From assembly GCA_947488175.1 (NCBI GenBank), contig CANKYO010000007.1, positions 186,001 to 250,000 of the forward strand: DNA of 64,000 nucleotides, given 5' to 3'. Source of the DNA: an uncultured Paracoccaceae bacterium. Lineage in GTDB: Bacteria; Pseudomonadota; Alphaproteobacteria; Rhodobacterales; Rhodobacteraceae. Below the pieces are notes generated by a model. It had not been told where the DNA came from and did not search any database. It was given only the letters and a program-made list of their open reading frames with translations. This document shows positions 37,726-46,970 of this stretch, in pieces; the first letter of the stretch is position 1, and every line of letters starts with the position of its first letter. The position numbers and the translations under genes were made by a program.

Positions 37726-38891
37726 CACAATCCGTTGTAACATTCCGAAATGGGCGCATATTCGACGGCACGCGTCTTCTGGATGGACACGCAATCCGGT
37801 TTGATGACGGGCATGTCGCCACACTGGGTCCGGAGGCGGAGGTTCCCATCGCAGCTCTTGAAGTTGACCTTGATGGCGACATTCTGAGCCCCGGTTATGT
37901 CGACCTTCAGGTGAACGGCGGCGATGGCGTCATGTTCAATGACGATCCGTCCGTCGACACACTCCGGCGTATTGCATCCGCGCACCGTCGTCTTGGCACT
38001 ACCTCGCTTTTGCCGACCTTGATCACGGACAGTCCGGACAAGACAAATGCCGCCATTTCCGCGGCACAAGTGGCGATAAACGAGAGCGTACCAGGCATCG
38101 TCGGGCTCCACCTCGAAGGCCCGCACCTATCGATCGCGCGCAAGGGCGCACACGACGCGGACCTGATCCGTCCAATGACAGCAGACGATCTGGATAGCCT
38201 GCTTGCCGCAGCAGCCGCGCTTCCGGTGCTGAAGGTCACCGTTGCCCCGGAAAATGTAACCCAGGCGCAGGTGGAGGCGCTGTGCAAAGCGGGTGTGATC
38301 GTCTCACTTGGCCACACCGATGCGGATTTTGATACATGCTGTCGTTACATTGATGCGGGCGCGCAATGTGTCACCCACCTTTTCAACGCGATGAGCCAGC
38401 TGGGCAATCGTGAGCCGGGTTTGGTCGGGGCAACCCTGGCAAATGGCACAGTGTCCTGCGGCCTGATCGCCGATGCCATCCATGTTCACCCAGAGGTCAT
38501 GCGCGTGACATGGGCCGCAAAAAAAGGACCCGGTCGCGTTTTTCTGGTCAGCGACGCAATGGCGGTCGCTGGTAGCGCCCTGACAGAGTTTGAACTGGGC
38601 GGGCGGCGCATTCAACGCAGCAACGGCAGACTGACGCTCGCGGATGGAACGCTTGCCGGTGCCGATCTTGATCTGACAACCGCGATAAGAACCATCGTCA
38701 ACAGGGTTGGCGTGCCGGTGACCGATGCGCTTCAGGCGGCGACAAGCGTTCCCGCCGCTATCATTGGAAGACCTGTTGGTTTTCAAGCGTTGTCAGAGGT
38801 TAACCGAATTGCCGCAGACCTGTCTGGTATTGTTCCACTGCATGAAGTCGCCCCGGACGACGCGTTCGGGCACCGGCAATCCACCATCTGA
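37722..38891 (+). CDS. nagA: N-acetylglucosamine-6-phosphate deacetylase
   Basis: A 389-residue amidohydrolase that removes acetate from GlcNAc-6-P. SPGYVDLQVNGGDG is the N-terminal metal-region motif. GLHLEGPHLS has the metal ligand Glu, LGHTDADF and THLFNAMS carry the metal His residues, and FLVSDAM holds the catalytic Asp. It ends the plus-strand operon and is convergent with the GH20 gene, 35 bp away. Confidence 0.95.
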   Translation: MTQSVVTFRNGRIFDGTRLLDGHAIRFDDGHVATLGPEAEVPIAALEVDLDGDILSPGYVDLQVNGGDGVMFNDDPSVDTLRRIASAHRRLGTTSLLPTLITDSPDKTNAAISAAQVAINESVPGIVGLHLEGPHLSIARKGAHDADLIRPMTADDLDSLLAAAAALPVLKVTVAPENVTQAQVEALCKAGVIVSLGHTDADFDTCCRYIDAGAQCVTHLFNAMSQLGNREPGLVGATLANGTVSCGLIADAIHVHPEVMRVTWAAKKGPGRVFLVSDAMAVAGSALTEFELGGRRIQRSNGRLTLADGTLAGADLDLTTAIRTIVNRVGVPVTDALQAATSVPAAIIGRPVGFQALSEVNRIAADLSGIVPLHEVAPDDAFGHRQSTI

Positions 38892-38926
38892 TCGCGCCAC
38901 GTCCGCGTCTGGGCCAATCACATCGC

Positions 38927-40807
38927 TCAAAGCTTAGGCATGAGCCCCGCAATCTTTGCAAAACGTCGAAAATCCTTGCGCGCATGCGGTGTCCAGCCAG
39001 CTTCGGCAATGGCGGTCAATCTGGGGAACACCATGTGATTGAAATGCGCTTTTGACGTCAGATGTTCGCTCCAGATGCAGGCTTGCACGCCGACAAGGCG
39101 TTCAGCCAGGATTGGATCGTCACCAAGCGCATCATAATGATAGGTCGTTTCCGGGTCCGTATGACCCGCCCAACTGGCGCCCGGTTCATACCAGTCAGGG
39201 CCTTGCGCTATATCAAGGTAATAGGTCTGACCCGGCGTGCTGACGACATCATAACCGGCGCGGGCCAGCTGGGCGGTCTGCTCGCGCAGCGTCCAGGCAA
39301 AAAGCAGGGCATTGGCAGGTTTGACGCCCCCTGCCTGTGCCGCCTCCTCCCAACCGCCGGTGATGCGCCCAAGCCGGGTGAGTTCCTCTTGCACCTGACC
39401 AAGCAGATATCCCTGCAAAGCAGCCGTATCAGCAAGCCCTTCGCGTTGCATAAGAGCCTGCGCCTGCGGTGACGCAAGCCATGCGCCCTCGGCGACCTCA
39501 TCACCGCCGATATGGATGACTTCAAACGGAAAGATCGCGCACACCTCCTGCAGAACGGTGCGGATGAATTCCAGCGTCGCGGGGATGCCGGGGTTTAGCG
39601 CATTATTGGCAAAACCCTGCACTGACCAGTAGCTTTCCGGTTCTTCCGGATCCACCAGATGAGGCAGCGCTGCCAATACGCAGGCACAATGGCCCGGGAT
39701 GTCGATTTCCGGCATCACCTCAACACCCAGTTGCGCCGCATACGCAACAACTTGGCGCGCCTGGGGCTGCGAATAAGACCCGCCGTGGCCATTGGGATCA
39801 TCGCCAAGCTGCGGCAAGATCGGATGGTCCAGCCCCGTATGCCCCCCGATCCGGGTCAAGGCTGGAAAGGCGTCGATTTCCAGCCGCCAGCCTTCGTCAT
39901 CGGTCAGATGCCAGTGAAACCGGTTCTGTTTGTGCCACGCCATGATATCCACAAATCTCAGCACGTCATCCAGCGGATAGAACTGGCGCGACACATCCAG
40001 ATGCGCACCGCGCCAGCCAAATGCAGGCGCATCGCTGATCCGGCCCTCATGTGGAAAAGCAAAGGTGGCGTCGTTGCTGGCTCCGTGCAGCAATTGCGCC
40101 AGCGTTATAAGACCATAAAGCAATCCACTGCCCGGCCCATAGCCGAGCCTGATGTCCTGTCCCGAAAAACGGATATCATAGTTGTCCTGCCCCAGACCTG
40201 CGTCAGAATGGCAATGTAACTGCGGAATGCCCTCGCCCGCTGCCATAACAAAGGGACTGGGCATGAGGGGGAACAGCCGATGCGCCAAAGCGGTCACCGT
40301 GGCGGCTGTTCGCCGTTCCTCGACCCTGGCGACCTGATCCAGCCCGATATGAAACAGGCGGTCACCGCGCCAAGCGCTCACCTTGATCTCGGCAGGCCAA
40401 GGTGTCAGGGCGGCCTGACCAACTGTGCTGGTAGCCGGGGCTTGCGGTTGCGGCCCTTGCAAATCGGCACAATGCACAGGCCGAACAGCACCATCGTCGC
40501 CCATGATCAAGCCCACCGACTTTGGCCCGTCATTCGAATGAAGCGCCGCGCGGGTCAGATGGCGCTCGATAAACCGCCACTGCTCGCCGGGCGTCAAGAA
40601 GAACCCGTCAGGCGGCCCATATTCGTGGTAATTCGCCTGCCTTCGCAACAATGTGGCACCTTCGCAATCAGACGGAGATGCCGTGCGGGTCAGGCTGCCA
40701 TAGAACATCCGAAACTCTGACAGAGGTTCCTGCGTCAGGTTCGTCAACACAAATTCCATCGCGTTTTCAGAGTCGTGCCAGATCGTATCCAGTTGGAAAT
40801 CACACAT
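38927..40807 (-). CDS. Beta-N-acetylhexosaminidase, GH20, cytoplasmic
   Basis: A 626-residue enzyme with no signal peptide, so it probably acts on imported chitobiose in the cytoplasm. An N-terminal beta domain (about 1-250) precedes the TIM barrel, which begins RGAHLDVSR at 266. VIHIGGDEVAEGAW carries the catalytic pair D436-E437, and substrate-site tryptophans occur near the end (EAGWTPH). Vibrio has a similar cytoplasmic GH20 in its chitobiose operon. It is 18 bp downstream of the GNAT gene in the transporter operon. Confidence 0.93.
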   Translation of the reverse strand: MCDFQLDTIWHDSENAMEFVLTNLTQEPLSEFRMFYGSLTRTASPSDCEGATLLRRQANYHEYGPPDGFFLTPGEQWRFIERHLTRAALHSNDGPKSVGLIMGDDGAVRPVHCADLQGPQPQAPATSTVGQAALTPWPAEIKVSAWRGDRLFHIGLDQVARVEERRTAATVTALAHRLFPLMPSPFVMAAGEGIPQLHCHSDAGLGQDNYDIRFSGQDIRLGYGPGSGLLYGLITLAQLLHGASNDATFAFPHEGRISDAPAFGWRGAHLDVSRQFYPLDDVLRFVDIMAWHKQNRFHWHLTDDEGWRLEIDAFPALTRIGGHTGLDHPILPQLGDDPNGHGGSYSQPQARQVVAYAAQLGVEVMPEIDIPGHCACVLAALPHLVDPEEPESYWSVQGFANNALNPGIPATLEFIRTVLQEVCAIFPFEVIHIGGDEVAEGAWLASPQAQALMQREGLADTAALQGYLLGQVQEELTRLGRITGGWEEAAQAGGVKPANALLFAWTLREQTAQLARAGYDVVSTPGQTYYLDIAQGPDWYEPGASWAGHTDPETTYHYDALGDDPILAERLVGVQACIWSEHLTSKAHFNHMVFPRLTAIAEAGWTPHARKDFRRFAKIAGLMPKL

Positions 40808-40825
40808 TGTCAGGGTCCGTTCGTC

Positions 40826-41281
40826 TTAGGACAGCATTCCGGCGTAAGGGCCAGGATCAGAATCTGGGATCGGGATCGCACCGCAGGTTTTGTGATAGAA
40901 CGTGACGGGTCCGGCTGCACCAATGATGCCATAGGCAAAACCCGCATCGCGCAGTAGCAGTAGCGCGCGCAGCAATAGCTGCGTCCCGATACCGCGCTTT
41001 TCAAAGGATGGAGCAACACCCGTTGGTCCGAAAAACCCCCGCGCGGTGACATCAAAGCAGGCAAAACCGGCCAGTTCGCCGTCTTGCAGTGCAATCAGAA
41101 TCTTGCAGGGTTGGGCCGCCAATCCGACCTGACATTCGCTTGCCCAACCGGCGTGAAAATGTCGGGTCACAAAATCCGTCACATGATGCGCCTCGGGCGG
41201 CATCGCGGGGCGGATGATCAGCCCAGCCGGAAGCGCAGGCGGTTCAGGCAGACGATAGAGCGGGACAAGCATATCGGTCAT
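40826..41281 (-). CDS. GNAT family N-acetyltransferase
   Basis: A 151-residue protein with the acetyl-CoA loop SFEKRGIGTQLLLRALLLLR and a family-typical C-terminal AYGIIGAAGPVTFYHK. The start follows the ABC ATPase stop by 7 bp, so it belongs to the operon. The substrate is unknown; an amino sugar is possible, given the neighbours. Confidence 0.82.
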   Translation of the reverse strand: MTDMLVPLYRLPEPPALPAGLIIRPAMPPEAHHVTDFVTRHFHAGWASECQVGLAAQPCKILIALQDGELAGFACFDVTARGFFGPTGVAPSFEKRGIGTQLLLRALLLLRDAGFAYGIIGAAGPVTFYHKTCGAIPIPDSDPGPYAGMLS

Positions 41282-41288
41282 TGCAGCC

Positions 41289-42188
41289 TCAATGTTCGGC
41301 CACTAGATGCCCTGATCCGACAACAGACATGCCGATCACGGCTGTCGTGGCAAGGCGGCGCACCTCTTCGACCTGGCGTGCAAAACTGTCGGTCCCGGGC
41401 CGCAGACGGATGGCAGGATCAGGGATCGCAGCCCGTAAAAGCCGGGTATAGGGATGTTGCGGATTGCCGACAACATCGCCGGTCGGGCCCCGTTCGACGA
41501 TTTGCCCGCCAAACATCACAGCGGTATCTTCGGCCAGATACTGCGCTGTGGCGATGTCATGTGTGATGTAGAGGATAGACAGGCCCATCTCCTTCTTAAG
41601 GTCGCGCATCAGGCCCAGCACCGATTTGCGGATCGAGACATCCAGCATCGAGGTCGGTTCATCCGCTATGATCAGCCGGGCATTCACGGCGAGCGCACGC
41701 GCAAAATTCACCCTTTGCCGCTGCCCGCCCGACAGTTCGTGGGGGTATTTGTCAACGGTTCTGGCATGGTCCAGATCGACCGCCCGCAACAGCGCGCGCA
41801 AGGCTTCATCCGGATCACGATCAGGTTGATGCAACAGTAGCGGACGCATCAGGTGATGACGCACCCGATGGGCCGGGTTCAGGGCCGCAAACGGATCCTG
41901 AAACACCATCTGGACAGATCGCCCGTAAATCCGCCGGTCGATTGTCGTGATGTCCTGCCCCCGAAAACGGATAACACCAGACGATGGGGGATAATGACGC
42001 AGGATCATCCGGCCAATCGTGCTTTTGCCCGATCCGCTTTCACCAACCAGTGCCAGTGACCGGCCCGCCGGAATATCAAGCGAGATGTTACGCAGCGCAT
42101 GCACCTGCCGACGCGCGCCGAAAACCGGCTTGATCTCAAAGGTCTTGCTCAGGTTTTCGAGCGCGATAATGGGTATGTTATCCTGCAT
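41289..42188 (-). CDS. Oligopeptide/chitooligosaccharide-type ABC ATPase (DppF-like)
   Basis: A 299-residue ATPase. Walker A GESGSGKST, signature LSGGQRQRVNFARAL and Walker B LIIADEPTSML are intact, and the C-terminal extension is typical of the Opp/Dpp family. The ATG at 42188 has GAGG six bases upstream and is preferred to farther starts. The gene overlaps the DppD-like gene by 11 bp. Confidence 0.9.
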   Translation of the reverse strand: MQDNIPIIALENLSKTFEIKPVFGARRQVHALRNISLDIPAGRSLALVGESGSGKSTIGRMILRHYPPSSGVIRFRGQDITTIDRRIYGRSVQMVFQDPFAALNPAHRVRHHLMRPLLLHQPDRDPDEALRALLRAVDLDHARTVDKYPHELSGGQRQRVNFARALAVNARLIIADEPTSMLDVSIRKSVLGLMRDLKKEMGLSILYITHDIATAQYLAEDTAVMFGGQIVERGPTGDVVGNPQHPYTRLLRAAIPDPAIRLRPGTDSFARQVEEVRRLATTAVIGMSVVGSGHLVAEH

Positions 42189-42990
42189 GCGGGGCCTCAT
42201 GAACCGGCGCATCAAGGATCGGCATCGCCGCCCAAAGATCGCGTGTGTAGGGATGTTGCGGTGATGTGACGACCTTTTCCGTTGTGCCGATCTCGACAAT
42301 CTCACCGCGTAACATGACGGCGATCCGGTCGGAAACTTGGGCCATCAGCGCCAGATCATGGGTGATGAACAGCACCGAAAACCCCAGCTTTTCCTTAAGT
42401 GACACCAGTTCCTGCAGGATCTCGCGTTGCACAACAACATCGAGCGCGGTGGTCGGTTCATCCATGATCAGAAGTCTTGGCCGCAGGGTCAGCGCCAGCG
42501 CAAGAACCACGCGCTGACGCATCCCGCCTGATAACTGATGCGGAAAGCTGTCCAACCGGTCGGGGGCAATTCCCACCATCTCCAGCATATCCGCTGCACG
42601 CGCGCGGGCAGCGGACCGGCTGATGTTTTGATGTGCTGACAGCATGTCATGAAACTGCGCGAAAATGGTCATCACCGGATTGAGCGAGTTCATCGCGCTT
42701 TGGAACACCATCGCGCATTCCGACCATCGCCATCGCCGCAAATCCCTTACCGGCATCGACAAAACATCTTGCCCGTCGAAATGGATGGTACCTCGGCTGA
42801 TAAAGGCAGGGGGTTTCTGCAACCGCATGGCCGCAAAGGCGATCGTGCTTTTACCGCACCCACTTTCACCGGCGAGACCCAGAACCTCATTATCGGCGAT
42901 GTCGAATGACACGTCCCGTACCGCAACAAAGGGCGTCGTGTCGGTCAGGTACTCCACCCGCAAATCCTTCACCGAAAGAAGCCCGGTCAT
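42178..42990 (-). CDS. Oligopeptide/chitooligosaccharide-type ABC ATPase (DppD-like)
   Basis: A 270-residue ATPase. Walker A GESGCGKST, signature LSGGMRQRVVLALAL and Walker B LLIMDEPTTALD are intact. With the DppF-like ATPase it would power the two permeases encoded upstream. It overlaps the DppC-like gene by 4 bp. Confidence 0.9.
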   Translation of the reverse strand: MTGLLSVKDLRVEYLTDTTPFVAVRDVSFDIADNEVLGLAGESGCGKSTIAFAAMRLQKPPAFISRGTIHFDGQDVLSMPVRDLRRWRWSECAMVFQSAMNSLNPVMTIFAQFHDMLSAHQNISRSAARARAADMLEMVGIAPDRLDSFPHQLSGGMRQRVVLALALTLRPRLLIMDEPTTALDVVVQREILQELVSLKEKLGFSVLFITHDLALMAQVSDRIAVMLRGEIVEIGTTEKVVTSPQHPYTRDLWAAMPILDAPVHEAPHAG

Positions 42991-43889
42991 GCCTGTCCCT
43001 CCCGGGCGCGATCCAGCTTTCTTTGCAGTTTGACGGCTTTGGAAACGGTGCCAAGTGTGCGCAGCCGCGGATTTGATATCTCATCCACGCCAAAGTTCAT
43101 CAGACTCAGCCCGACACCGATGACAACGATGGCAATGCAAGGCGCAAGAACCTCCCACCATGCGCCAACCAAAATGGCCGAGGCCGTCTGCGCGTTATAC
43201 AGCATCGTACCCCATGACAGGGTCAACGGGCTGCCCAACCCCAAAAACTCTAAGGTAGCCTGCGTGATGATGGTAAAGATGATCGACCCGATGAAATTGA
43301 ACCCGACGATGGACAACAGATTGGGCAGCATCTCGAAAAGGATCATGCGCCATGCCGGTTCACCCACCATCTGACTGGCCTGAATGTAGTCGCGGGTTTT
43401 CAGCGACAGCGCCTGCGCGCGCGTCACGCGCGCGCCCCATGCCCATGATGTCAGCCCAATTATCACCGCGATAGCGAGCGGATCAACCTGACCCAGAAAC
43501 GCGGCCAGAACCAGCAGCAGCGGCAGTTGCGGCAAGACAAGGATGACATTGGTCAGAAAGTTGAGCACCTCGTCAGCCAGCCCGCCAACATAGGCCGCGA
43601 CAATTCCGATGACGGTGCCAATCACCGTGACGATGACGCCGGCAAGAACACCCACCATCAATGAAATCCGCGTGCCCCAGATCAACTGGCTGAGCACATC
43701 ACGCCCCATCCTGGTCGTTCCCAAAAGATGTTCCCATGATGGCGGCTGATGCGGGCGACCCACCCGCGCAAGCGGTTCGTAGGGTGACAGCAGCGGTGCC
43801 GCCAATCCAATCATCACATAGATGACCACGATGGTCAGACCTGCGGCAGCCTTTCGGTTCCTGACGAATGATTGGAACAGCCCGCGCAT
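42987..43889 (-). CDS. ABC transporter permease (DppC-like)
   Basis: A 300-residue permease with six helices. HLLGTTRMGRDVLSQLIWGTR is the conserved N-terminal DppC segment and DYIQASQMVGEPAWRMILFE is the EAA loop. It overlaps both neighbours by a few bases and belongs to the same operon. Confidence 0.92.
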   Translation of the reverse strand: MRGLFQSFVRNRKAAAGLTIVVIYVMIGLAAPLLSPYEPLARVGRPHQPPSWEHLLGTTRMGRDVLSQLIWGTRISLMVGVLAGVIVTVIGTVIGIVAAYVGGLADEVLNFLTNVILVLPQLPLLLVLAAFLGQVDPLAIAVIIGLTSWAWGARVTRAQALSLKTRDYIQASQMVGEPAWRMILFEMLPNLLSIVGFNFIGSIIFTIITQATLEFLGLGSPLTLSWGTMLYNAQTASAILVGAWWEVLAPCIAIVVIGVGLSLMNFGVDEISNPRLRTLGTVSKAVKLQRKLDRAREGQA

Positions 43890-44866
43890 CAGGCTTTCCT
43901 TAGCCTTGGATCAAGAAACACATAGGCCAGATCGACGGCAAAATTGGCCGTCAGCATCGCCAGTGTCATGATCAGAAGCTGCCCTTGGATCAGTGGAAAG
44001 TCGCGGGCAATAATCCCCAGATAAAGAAGATTGCCGACGCCCGGATAGTTAAAGACAACCTCCGTGATAAGCGATCCGCCGAACAAGGCCCCAAAACTCA
44101 GCGCCAGTGCCGTCACCGATGGCAACAGGGCATTGCGCGCGGCGTAATGATAGCGCACACGCCCGTCCGACAACCCTTTTGCCTCGGCCAGATGGACGTG
44201 ATCTTCGCCCAGTTGGCCGATCATGTTGTTGCGCATGGTCACAAGGTAGCCACCGATGAAAACCACGCTCAGCGTCAGGACCGGCAAAAGCGCATGAACC
44301 ATGACGGAGCTGATGAAATCCCATGTCCAGCCGGGATCAAGCGCCGGGTCATAGGCATAGCCGGTCGGCAGCCATCTGTTTGAGATAGCAAAAAGATAAA
44401 GCCCGCACAGGGCTACAACCACTGACGGGATGGATTGAATGGCCAGCGCCATGGGCGACAGGATCGCATCGACCAATTGCCCCCGCCGCCAGGCAACCAG
44501 AATGCCCAGAACCGTCCCGATTGAGAATGACACGATCAGGGCTGATCCAGTCAGCAGGATCGTCCATGGCAAGGCCCGACCCAGGATATCAGCGACCGGA
44601 ACCGGATAGAACTTCACCGATATGCCAAAATCCCAGGTGAAGATGCTGCCAAGATAGGTAAGATATTGCTGGTGCAGCGGCGCGTCTATGAAACCAAAGG
44701 TCGCCATCAGCGCATCCCGCGCCTCGACCGGAATCGTGCCCCCGGAGTTGGCCAGCATGATATCCGCGGGGTTGCCCGGCATCAGCCGTGGGATGAGAAA
44801 ATTAAAGGTCGCCGCCACAAGAAAGGCCACGAGGTAGAAGGCAAGGCGTCTGACTATGAAACTCAT
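43889..44866 (-). CDS. ABC transporter permease (DppB-like)
   Basis: A 325-residue permease with six helices. MSFIVRRLAFYLVAFLVA and FLIPRLMPGNPADIM are the standard DppB start, and the EAA loop DHVHLAEAKGLSDGRVRY is present. It follows the binding-protein gene after 96 bp with a strong hairpin. Confidence 0.92.
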   Translation of the reverse strand: MSFIVRRLAFYLVAFLVAATFNFLIPRLMPGNPADIMLANSGGTIPVEARDALMATFGFIDAPLHQQYLTYLGSIFTWDFGISVKFYPVPVADILGRALPWTILLTGSALIVSFSIGTVLGILVAWRRGQLVDAILSPMALAIQSIPSVVVALCGLYLFAISNRWLPTGYAYDPALDPGWTWDFISSVMVHALLPVLTLSVVFIGGYLVTMRNNMIGQLGEDHVHLAEAKGLSDGRVRYHYAARNALLPSVTALALSFGALFGGSLITEVVFNYPGVGNLLYLGIIARDFPLIQGQLLIMTLAMLTANFAVDLAYVFLDPRLRKA

Positions 44867-44909
44867 GAGTTAATTTCCGTTGGCCGATATTGGCAGGCCC
44901 CTATTTGCC

Positions 44910-44938
44910 GGTGGCGGCAGAATCTGCCTGCCGCCACC
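44910..44938 (-). other. Hairpin between family 5 binding protein and permease genes
   Basis: GGTGGCGGCAG at 44910-44920 pairs perfectly with CTGCCGCCACC at 44928-44938 over a 7-base loop. There is no T run after it on the minus strand, so it probably stabilises the upstream mRNA or slows transcription rather than fully ending it. A similar hairpin occupies the same place in the sugar ABC operon. Confidence 0.7.
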
Positions 44939-44962
44939 AACAGCGTCCGGGATCTGGTGCCC

Positions 44963-46621
44963 TTAATCGACCGGACGCAAGGAAAGCAGGTGCAGCACAC
45001 GCATCGGGTTGTTGGCGTGTACAACCGGGTTGCCAACCGGGTTTTCATTATCAAAAAAGCCGGTAAAGCGTTTGGTATTGAACTGATACCACAGCGGGTT
45101 GTTGAACACCGCGACGTAGGGCATTTCCTCGGCCGCGATCATCTGAACCTTGGCAATGATCTCTTGCTGTTCATCAAGGTCGTTGGTCTGCGTAAAGTCG
45201 TCCAGCAGATCGCTGATTTCGCTATTGTCCCACCGCGCGGGGGCAAAGCGGGATATGCCCTGATTGCGCTGGTGCAGCCCCCGTTCAAAGTGGTTGTATG
45301 GCGTCGTCCCAACACTGATTGCGTTGATCGCGAAATCATAGTCCCCGCTGATCAGCTTCTCGGTCCAGACAGCGGCCTCGGGTGTTGCGACGTTGGCCTT
45401 GATGCCAACTTCGGTCAGACCTTCAACGGCGATCTGCACCGTGTTCACCCAGTCGGTCCACCCGTTAGGCACGATGATGTCAAAGCTGACAGCTTCGCCA
45501 TTTGGCGCCTCAACAAAGCCGTCACCATCAATGTCGGAATATCCGCTCTCGGCAAGAAGGGTACGGGCGGCCTCCGGGTCATACTGGGTGAATTCACCGA
45601 ATTTCTCGTCGACCTCCGGATTGTTCCAGGCGTGAAACGCGCTACCCAATCCAGAAGGATAAGCGTTGATCGTGGGGTAGCCGTAACCGGCAATCTCGAC
45701 CATCGCCTCACGGTCAAAGCTCATCGACACCGCGCGGCGGAAATTGACATCGTTGAACGCGGCATTGTTGCCCGCATCGTCACTTTCGAGGTTCATGTTG
45801 AACATCACCAGTGATCCGCCGGGCAGCCAGTAACGATGGTTATCCGGATCCTTGGACACATAAGTGTTTTCGATGTCAGGAAGAAATGACCCCATCCAGT
45901 CAAGTTCACCATTGGCAGCGGCGGCCAGGGCCTGATCATTATTTGCAATCTGCGGAACGCGCAGGCAATCGACAAAAAGGCTGTCATTGTCCCAATAGTT
46001 GGGATTCCGGCATTGGATGTATTCCTGTTCGGTGAAGCGCGCGAACTCTGTCATGGCCCCGGTGCCGATCGGATCGGGGTTGGTAAAGGTAACGGGGTCA
46101 GAAACCTCTGCCCAAGCGTGTTGTGCCACAATCGGAACCCGGACAATTTCAAAAACGGCCTGGCTGCTGGGTGCAGCAAGGCGAAAGGTAACGGTTTGCG
46201 GGTCCACAACCTCAACCGAAGAGACGATTTTTGACATGCCGAACGTGTCGAGCGCGGGATTGCCAAGAACCAGATCAAACGAAAATGCGACGTCTTCGGC
46301 ATCAAACGCTTCTCCGTCGGACCATTTCACCCCCTCGCGCAAGGTGAACGTCACAGATGACAGGTCATCGCTGTAGCTATAGGCCGTCGCCGTGCGATAG
46401 CTGGGTTCACCGCCCGCGAAGGAATTGAAGATCACCATCGGTTCATAGACAAAATCAGTCACTGTCGGAACAACCGAGGACACGTTGTAAGGGTTGAAGT
46501 TCTCAACCCATGCGGTGACCTGCGTCGGCAGGATACTGACCGTTGCGTCCTGTGCGTTTGCACCAGTGCCAACAAGCATCGCAGCCGACAACGCCAATCC
46601 AGTGTGAATTGTATATCTCAT
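44963..46621 (-). CDS. Family 5 extracellular solute-binding protein (CBP-like)
   Basis: A 552-residue periplasmic protein with a 24-residue signal peptide ending GANAQ. The mature start is long, and VTFTLREGVKWSDGEAFDAEDVAFSF contains the SBP_bac_5 family signature. Related proteins bind peptides, but those next to chitobiose operons bind chitin oligosaccharides and control the sensor ChiS. The start at 46621 has GGGAGCG upstream; an in-frame ATG at 46699 is less likely. It is divergent from the hybrid kinase and first in an operon leading to GH20. Confidence 0.88.
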   Translation of the reverse strand: MRYTIHTGLALSAAMLVGTGANAQDATVSILPTQVTAWVENFNPYNVSSVVPTVTDFVYEPMVIFNSFAGGEPSYRTATAYSYSDDLSSVTFTLREGVKWSDGEAFDAEDVAFSFDLVLGNPALDTFGMSKIVSSVEVVDPQTVTFRLAAPSSQAVFEIVRVPIVAQHAWAEVSDPVTFTNPDPIGTGAMTEFARFTEQEYIQCRNPNYWDNDSLFVDCLRVPQIANNDQALAAAANGELDWMGSFLPDIENTYVSKDPDNHRYWLPGGSLVMFNMNLESDDAGNNAAFNDVNFRRAVSMSFDREAMVEIAGYGYPTINAYPSGLGSAFHAWNNPEVDEKFGEFTQYDPEAARTLLAESGYSDIDGDGFVEAPNGEAVSFDIIVPNGWTDWVNTVQIAVEGLTEVGIKANVATPEAAVWTEKLISGDYDFAINAISVGTTPYNHFERGLHQRNQGISRFAPARWDNSEISDLLDDFTQTNDLDEQQEIIAKVQMIAAEEMPYVAVFNNPLWYQFNTKRFTGFFDNENPVGNPVVHANNPMRVLHLLSLRPVD

Positions 46622-46793
46622 TATGTTCGCTCCCTTTTCTCGCCACGTCTCATGAACCGATAAGATGCCGCCCCATCCTGCCCGCGCTTCGTCATGCAAT
46701 CGCCGCTACGGCGTGCCGAACGAGCAAGCAGTTCAAGATCATTGCATTCAACGACCTGAACGGCCCGCATGCATCCTGAAAAATCGTAAGTTT

Positions 46794-46814
46794 CGTCAAA
46801 ACCCGGTTTTGACG
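46794..46814. promoter_or_regulatory. Perfect palindrome between binding protein and hybrid kinase
   Basis: CGTCAAAAC CCG GTTTTGACG: perfect 9-bp arms separated by 3 bp. It is roughly midway in the 349-bp divergent intergenic region, 173 bp from the binding-protein start and 157 bp from the kinase start. It has the shape of a dimer-binding operator. ATGCA-type words recur nearby but without clear order. Promoters for both genes should lie here. Confidence 0.55.
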
Positions 46815-46970
46815 GCCCGCGACATGCATAACTCATATATTAAAATCAGTATCTTACGTCGCATTTCCGGAATTGGACCGCCGCGGTTCGGGGGCCTCGA
46901 AACTGCATGGACTGGCCTTGGTATCCGCGTTCGAGTTATGCAATGATCCATTAGGGGAGGCCGCCGCGCA

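Noticed and set aside
41289..46621. Calling the Dpp-like operon a dipeptide transporter by family alone
   Set aside because: The downstream GH20 gene and divergent ChiS-like kinase argue for chitin oligosaccharides; peptide transport stays possible and is noted as the alternative.
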